The notes under the pieces: model-generated
Told to the model about the DNA's origin: nothing
The model's database searches: none
What the model saw: only the letters and a program-made list of their open reading frames with translations
Part shown: one piece after another, positions 35,241-39,026 of the stretch
Layout: every line of letters starts with the position of its first letter
Numbering within the stretch: the first letter of the stretch is position 1
Origin: Pseudomonadota bacterium
GTDB taxonomy: Bacteria; Pseudomonadota; Gammaproteobacteria; Burkholderiales; Thiobacillaceae
Assembly: GCA_029558905.1 (NCBI GenBank)
Contig: JAKQCX010000028.1
Location: 1 to 39,026 of the forward strand
Length of the DNA stretch: 39,026 nucleotides
Direction: 5' to 3'
Position numbers and translations under genes: made by a program

Positions 35241-36786
35241 GGCGATACACCTGATGCCTGTAACGTGGTCGGGTACCTTCCCAGAGAACCTCGGTACCCG
35301 GCGGAAGCGGATCGGCCAGTGCGCTGCGCGGCACCAGGCGCAGACGCCAGGCACAGTCCGGGGCGGGATGCACCCGAACGCGATGCGGCAGGTGATAACG
35401 GAGCATGGCCTGCAAGGCAGGATCCGTCTGCATCCGCAGACAGGCCCCGGGCGGCAGCCGGGCATCCAAGGCCTGCAACAGGGGACGATAGGCCCAGCCC
35501 GCCTCGGCCCAGGGGCGGAACAGGGCCATCAACAGGACCCATGTCAGCACCATGCCCGTACTCCACACCAGGATCGGCCGGACCTGGGCACGTGGAAAGA
35601 GTGGGATGGCCAGCAGCCAGACCAGGGTGGCCGCCGCCGCCAGCCAGATATCCTGTGTGGCCACGCTACCCGGGGCATAGTCGGGCGTGAGTCGGGCCAT
35701 ATGGCTGGCCAGGCGCGTGGGCCATCCCCATTCGATGGCCGAGAAGTACACCCAGAAGGCCGTGGCGAAGAACAGGAAACACAACACGCCAAACCAGTAG
35801 AAGGCCTGGGCGGCACCGCGCCGCAGATGGGCCAGGGCCAGGCTGGCCAGCAGGGCCAGCGGCAGCAACAGGGGCAGCAGACCACCCAGTCGGGACCAGG
35901 CGGGTGCCGGGGCGGCGGCCAGCAGAGCCAAGAGCGTGACGAGAGGCAGGTGCAGGGCGTGACTGCGGGCCAGACGGCGATGCTCATGCCAGACGGCGGC
36001 CAGGGCCAGGGGCCATAGCGGCCAGGCGAACCAGGCCAGTTCGGAGAACAGCCTGGCTGGCTTCAGACCGGGCACGAGGCGCTGCGGACCATGCCAATGC
36101 CACCAGGCGTCCAGCTGACCACTGGCGGCCATGCCCCACACGCCCGCCAGGATCAGTGCCGCACCCAGGCCCAGGCCCAGGCCCAGTGCCTGGAGATAGG
36201 GCCGTTCGCGCCAGACGCGCATGCCCAGGGGCAGCAGGAGGATGAGCAGGGCGGCGCACAGGTCGGGCAGCCCCCGCAAGCCCAGGGCGAGTCCGGCCAA
36301 GCCCAGCGCCAGCAGCAGGCCGCCCACCCCCGCGTGCACACGCGCCCAGCCTAGCCCCAGCAGGAACAGGGCCCAGGTGGCCAGCAGGGCGGTTTCAGGA
36401 AGGAGGGCATGGGCCCGCAGCAGCAGACCGAAACCTCCCATCAGGGCCAGGACGGCCGCCGCGCCGAAACCCGGGCCCAGCAGCCGGCGCGCGGCCTGGC
36501 CAAAAACCAGCAGGGCAACGAGGACGAACAGGCCGCTGGCCAGGCGGGCGCTGTCCTGCGGGGGCAGACCGAAGGGCGCCAGACGTGCGAAGTAACCCGC
36601 CACCGCCGTGAACAGGGGGGCCGGCGTGGCCCAGGCGGAGAGCCCGCCCTGCGCATGATCCAGCACGCTGGCCAGAGTCAAGGCCTCGTCGGCCTGCCAG
36701 GCATCCCGACCTGCGAGGCCGAAGAGTATCCAGAATGCCGCCAGCAGCGTGAGCCAGAATAGCTTGCCGGGCTGCGTGGGGTTCAT
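35224..36786 (-). CDS. ArnT-like glycosyltransferase of family GT39 (membrane)
   Basis: This 520-residue protein has about eleven hydrophobic helices and GT39/PMT-type character. GLAGRDAWQADEALTL near residues 24-39 carries the acidic first-loop residues, and a C-terminal periplasmic domain begins around 430 (LQALDARLPPGACLRMQTD). The family moves a sugar from a polyprenyl-phosphate donor to lipid A or protein on the periplasmic side. The ATG lies only 12 bases after the rpmE terminator hairpin and has no visible Shine-Dalgarno, so initiation is unusual or the start is misplaced. Confidence 0.75.
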   Translation of the reverse strand: MNPTQPGKLFWLTLLAAFWILFGLAGRDAWQADEALTLASVLDHAQGGLSAWATPAPLFTAVAGYFARLAPFGLPPQDSARLASGLFVLVALLVFGQAARRLLGPGFGAAAVLALMGGFGLLLRAHALLPETALLATWALFLLGLGWARVHAGVGGLLLALGLAGLALGLRGLPDLCAALLILLLPLGMRVWRERPYLQALGLGLGLGAALILAGVWGMAASGQLDAWWHWHGPQRLVPGLKPARLFSELAWFAWPLWPLALAAVWHEHRRLARSHALHLPLVTLLALLAAAPAPAWSRLGGLLPLLLPLALLASLALAHLRRGAAQAFYWFGVLCFLFFATAFWVYFSAIEWGWPTRLASHMARLTPDYAPGSVATQDIWLAAAATLVWLLAIPLFPRAQVRPILVWSTGMVLTWVLLMALFRPWAEAGWAYRPLLQALDARLPPGACLRMQTDPALQAMLRYHLPHRVRVHPAPDCAWRLRLVPRSALADPLPPGTEVLWEGTRPRYRHQVYRLEHQE

Positions 36787-36798
36787 GTGCGGGAAATG

Positions 36799-36823
36799 AA
36801 AAAAGGCAGCGTTAGGCTGCCTT
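36799..36823 (-). terminator. Intrinsic terminator of rpmE
   Basis: On the minus strand AAGGCAGC, a five-base loop and GCTGCCTT form an 8-bp stem followed by T6. It begins 34 bases after the rpmE stop and ends 12 bases before the glycosyltransferase start. The plus-strand side also has TTTT. Confidence 0.88.
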
Positions 36824-36856
36824 TTCGCACCGGAACAGGGCGGATCGCCAAGACGC

Positions 36857-37063
36857 TTACTTCTTCATGCCGTACTTCTGGCGGAACTTCTCCACGCGGC
36901 CGGCGGTATCCACGATCTTCTGCTTGCCGGTGTAGAAGGGGTGGCAGGCCGCGCAGACTTCCACATGCAGGGGCTTGCCCAGGGTGGAACGGGTCGTGAA
37001 GGTGTTGCCGCAGCTGCAGGCGACCTGGATGTCGCTGTATTCGGGATGGATGCCGGATTTCAT
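36857..37063 (-). CDS. rpmE: 50S ribosomal protein L31
   Basis: This 68-residue protein is L31 of the large subunit (B2-type bridge to the 30S). It starts [20 protein letters not shown] and contains [17 protein letters not shown] and [11 protein letters not shown]. It is the zinc-ribbon (C+) form with CSCG and CAACH ligands. It has a clear promoter with a DnaA-box overlap and its own terminator. Confidence 0.97.
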   Translation of the reverse strand: MKSGIHPEYSDIQVACSCGNTFTTRSTLGKPLHVEVCAACHPFYTGKQKIVDTAGRVEKFRQKYGMKK

Positions 37064-37101
37064 GATGGCGGACTCGGGTTCTGGACACGGGAAAGCGAAA
37101 A

Positions 37102-37130
37102 ATTATCCACAAAAAGCCCTTGCAAGGCAA
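37102..37130 (-). promoter_or_regulatory. Sigma70 promoter of rpmE, overlapping a DnaA box
   Basis: On the minus strand TTGCCT (37130-37125) and GATAAT (37107-37102) are separated by exactly 17 bases. On the plus strand TTATCCACA (37103-37111) is a perfect DnaA-box consensus that overlaps the -10. DnaA binding would be expected to occlude the promoter. Confidence 0.7.
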
Positions 37131-37142
37131 ACAGTTACGATC

Positions 37143-38033
37143 TCAGCGGATCTCCGCCAGCAGGTGTTCCAGCATGGCCGCAGCCTGGCCGCCATAGCCA
37201 CCCCCGAACAGGTTGTAATGATTGAGCACGTGATACAGGTTGTAGAGGTCGCGTCGCCGGGTGTAGCCCGGGTCCAGGGGCCATGCCTGGCGGTAGGCGG
37301 CATAAAAATCCCTGGGAAAGCCGCCGAACAGTTCGGTCATGGCCAGGTCCGTCTCCCGGTCTCCGTAGTACACCGCCGGGTCGAACAGCACGGGCTCGCC
37401 ATCGGCATAGCCATGGTTGCCGCTCCAGAGATCACCATGCAGCAGGCTGGGCACCGGCGCATACCCGCTGAAGAAGGCCGGCAGGTCCGCAAGCAGGCGC
37501 TCGCCGTTCGCCAGCAGGGCATGGCTGGCACCATTGGCCTGGGCCAGATCCAGCTGATATTTCAGGCGCCGGTCGCGGTAGAAGCCGACCCAGTCTTGCG
37601 CGGGCGCATTGACCTGAGGCGTGGCCCCGATGGTGTTGTCCCGATGCCAGCCAAAGTGCGTCTTGCTGACCCGGTGCAGGGCTGCCAGTCTGCGCCCCAA
37701 CTCGGCGCCATTGCCGCCCCCGGCCAAGTCGAGGTGTTCCAGGGCCAGCCAGGCCTCGCCTCCCGTCACCCCATGGGCAATGGGTCTGGGCACGCGGATG
37801 GCGCCGGCACGGTCCAGTTCCGCCAGACCCTCCGCCTCGGCGGCGAACATGGCCGCATGGTCGGCCTTGTTCAGCTTGAGAAAGAAGCGCCGCCCGTCCC
37901 GGCCCAGCAGGGTCTGGCTGCGGTTGATGCAGCCGCCCGCCGCGGGCTCCTTGCGGGCCAGTACGAAAGCCTGCTCCGTATTGGCGCCGATGGCCGCGCT
38001 GACCGTAGCGTCCAGCGCGCCGTGCAAGGACAT
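37143..38033 (-). CDS. Fructosamine kinase family protein
   Basis: This 296-residue kinase of the fructosamine-3-kinase fold phosphorylates sugar adducts on proteins, such as ribulosamines, to trigger their removal (deglycation). The key segments are LLGRDGRRFFLKLNK (Lys of the ATP site), SLLHGDLWSGNHGY (catalytic Asp and Asn) and LFDPAVYYGDRETDLAM (DPA metal loop). The length is normal for bacterial members. It lies three bases after the DUF971 stop and is probably co-transcribed with it. Confidence 0.88.
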   Translation of the reverse strand: MSLHGALDATVSAAIGANTEQAFVLARKEPAAGGCINRSQTLLGRDGRRFFLKLNKADHAAMFAAEAEGLAELDRAGAIRVPRPIAHGVTGGEAWLALEHLDLAGGGNGAELGRRLAALHRVSKTHFGWHRDNTIGATPQVNAPAQDWVGFYRDRRLKYQLDLAQANGASHALLANGERLLADLPAFFSGYAPVPSLLHGDLWSGNHGYADGEPVLFDPAVYYGDRETDLAMTELFGGFPRDFYAAYRQAWPLDPGYTRRRDLYNLYHVLNHYNLFGGGYGGQAAAMLEHLLAEIR

Positions 38034-38036
38034 GAC

Positions 38037-38426
38037 TTACTTGACCAGTGCCTTGGACTCCCGGGATGCGCCGGCCTCCGCCATGCGGCGCAGATAGTTC
38101 TGCCAGTAAAACTCCTGCTCCATGCCCAGATCGTACAGATAGTCCCAGGAGTAGATGCCGGAATCATGGCCATCGGAAAACACCAGCGTCACGGCATATT
38201 GGCCCACAGGCTGGATATCGGTGATCTCCACGTCCTTCTTGCCCACCTGCAGGGTCTCCTGACCCGGGCCATGTCCCCGCACCTCGGCGGAAGGGGAGTA
38301 CACCCGCAGGTACTCGCAGGAAAACGCGAAACGCTTGCCGTCGCTGAAGGCCACCTCCAGCATGCGGTCCTGCTTGTGCAGCTTGATCTCGGTGGGGATG
38401 GGGGTGGATGGGGTCAGGCCGCCCAT
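38037..38426 (-). CDS. DUF971-domain protein
   Basis: This 129-residue protein has the DUF971 (gamma-butyrobetaine-hydroxylase-like N-terminal) domain: PTEIKLHKQDRMLEVAFSDG, FAFSCEYLRVYSPSAEVRGHG, TDIQPVGQYAVTLVFSDGHDSGIYSWDYLYDLG. In betaproteobacteria this gene usually precedes ubiE, but here a fructosamine kinase follows. The histidine and aspartate near SDGHDSGIYSW may bind metal; function is unknown. The start MGGLTPS is taken over a longer frame that lacks family similarity. Confidence 0.85.
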   Translation of the reverse strand: MGGLTPSTPIPTEIKLHKQDRMLEVAFSDGKRFAFSCEYLRVYSPSAEVRGHGPGQETLQVGKKDVEITDIQPVGQYAVTLVFSDGHDSGIYSWDYLYDLGMEQEFYWQNYLRRMAEAGASRESKALVK

Positions 38427-38546
38427 GTCTATACCTCTATCAGGATTTGATGATGCACCCGAGTTTGCCAGTCCGGCAGCGATCCAACAAGCCGGAGTGT
38501 TTTTGTCGGGTATTTGCCTGGCTGTCCTGCCCGCACCGGGCGTGCC

Positions 38547-38576
38547 TTGACGCAATCCGTTCTTCTGGGCTTAAAT
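38547..38576 (+). promoter_or_regulatory. Promoter of tRNA-Phe
   Basis: TTGACG (38547-38552) and TTAAAT (38571-38576) are 18 bases apart. They are followed by a GC-rich discriminator (GCGACCC), as in stringently controlled stable-RNA promoters. The predicted start is about 34 bases before the mature tRNA. Confidence 0.7.
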
Positions 38577-38616
38577 GCGACCCTCTTTGCGCCTGGGTTC
38601 CCCCACGCGGCCAAGC

Positions 38617-38692
<76 letters not shown>

Positions 38693-38699
38693 ATAACGA

Positions 38700-38733
38700 T
38701 GTCCAACTGTGTATGCAGTTGGACATTTTTTTT
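38700..38733 (+). terminator. Intrinsic terminator of tRNA-Phe
   Basis: TGTCCAACTG, a six-base loop and CAGTTGGACA form a perfect 10-bp stem followed by eight T. It lies seven bases after the CCA end. Confidence 0.97.
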
Positions 38734-38886
38734 GGATTCCCGCGTACCTGCGCGGGTTCGTGCGGATTCCTGCGGACTTCGCCCCCACAGATCTGGCGCG
38801 GAAAAGTGCCCGTTTTTACTCTCTCTTGGCAAATCCTCGCTCCGACCTCACTCCTCCGAAGTGGCCGAAGTCCGCAAAGGCCACAA
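38734..38886. other. Unassigned flank between tRNA-Phe and the IS end
   Basis: These 153 bases contain a small hairpin CCCGCGTACCTGCGCGGG (38739-38756) and no clear gene. The open frame that continues to 38911 is translated partly from IS DNA and shows no family similarity I know. Confidence 0.4.
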
Positions 38887-39026
38887 GATCGTGTCCCTGG
38901 ACGTGGTGTAAGAAGCGATCAGAAGGTCATCGACTCTGGCAAGGTTGGGAAGCCGATCAGCTTGCGACCGCGGGCAAGCTGACGTTGGGATTCTCGCCGA
39001 GGTCGGCGAGGGTTTCCAGGGTCATG
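38887..39026. mobile_element. Terminal segment of a multicopy insertion sequence (right copy)
   Basis: This is the reverse complement of 1-140 with one mismatch. Going rightward it starts GATCGTGTCCCTGGACGTGG and the rest of the element runs off the window end. The flank before it (ending CCACAA) is unrelated to the left flank (CGTCAGAC), so the two copies sit at different target sites. The inverted pair could support inversion of the 39-kb segment by homologous recombination. Confidence 0.55.

Overview
The window is a GC-rich (about two-thirds G+C by eye), gene-dense bacterial chromosome segment. Gene content and protein style suggest a betaproteobacterium of the Rhodocyclales/Nitrosomonadales type: groESL with a CIRCE element, divergent purM and AI-2E permease genes, a zf-CHCC gene behind ilvE, hslV beside a STAS-domain gene, TAGAAT-like -10 boxes. 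This is inference from homology by eye. Almost everything is ordinary chromosomal housekeeping; no phage, CRISPR array, or defence or biosynthetic cluster is visible.

Both extreme ends carry the same 140-bp sequence in opposite orientation with one mismatch. It looks like the end of a multicopy insertion sequence that continues outside the window. On the left it truncates an IS3-type orfA. The window therefore looks like an assembly contig that stops in the repeat on both sides.

Layout, left to right: (1) 1-350, IS remnants. (2) 0.47-2.2 kb, minus strand: a secreted sialidase-like propeller protein translationally coupled to an exported thioredoxin-fold protein. (3) 2.3-6.8 kb, plus: GlcG/HbpS-like protein, FAH-family hydratase, RlhA-type U32 protein, Bcr/CflA efflux transporter. 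(4) 6.8-12.4 kb: Tim44-like protein (minus), phosphofructokinase, a degenerate 21-22-bp repeat array, SseB-like protein, an unknown protein, GlcD-type FAD oxidase, and a CDP-alcohol phosphatidyltransferase. (5) 12.4-15.8 kb, minus: groEL, groES and an AI-2E-type permease, with sigma32-like and CIRCE signals before groES. (6) 15.8-21.4 kb: purM-purN-DUF3108 (plus), purK/purE (minus), phosphomannomutase/phosphoglucomutase (minus). Four de novo purine genes lie within 4.1 kb on two strands. (7) 21.4-26.2 kb: a candidate small RNA, hemN, DUF302 protein, zf-CHCC protein, ilvE, and a Sel1-repeat protein. (8) 26.2-30.1 kb, minus: a MacA/MacB-like efflux operon with an unknown exported fourth gene. 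(9) 30.3-38.4 kb, minus: selO, a PCu(A)C copper chaperone, hslV, STAS protein, yidD, mobA, a GT39-like glycosyltransferase, rpmE, a fructosamine kinase and a DUF971 protein. (10) A tRNA-Phe gene with promoter and terminator, then the right-hand IS end.

No obviously new multi-gene system stands out. The best leads are: the terminated minus-strand RNA at about 21439-21499 with an anti-Shine-Dalgarno motif, the 8-unit repeat array at 9041-9214, the unknown fourth gene of the Mac operon, a phosphofructokinase with GGGG in place of GGDG, and hslV without a neighbouring hslU.
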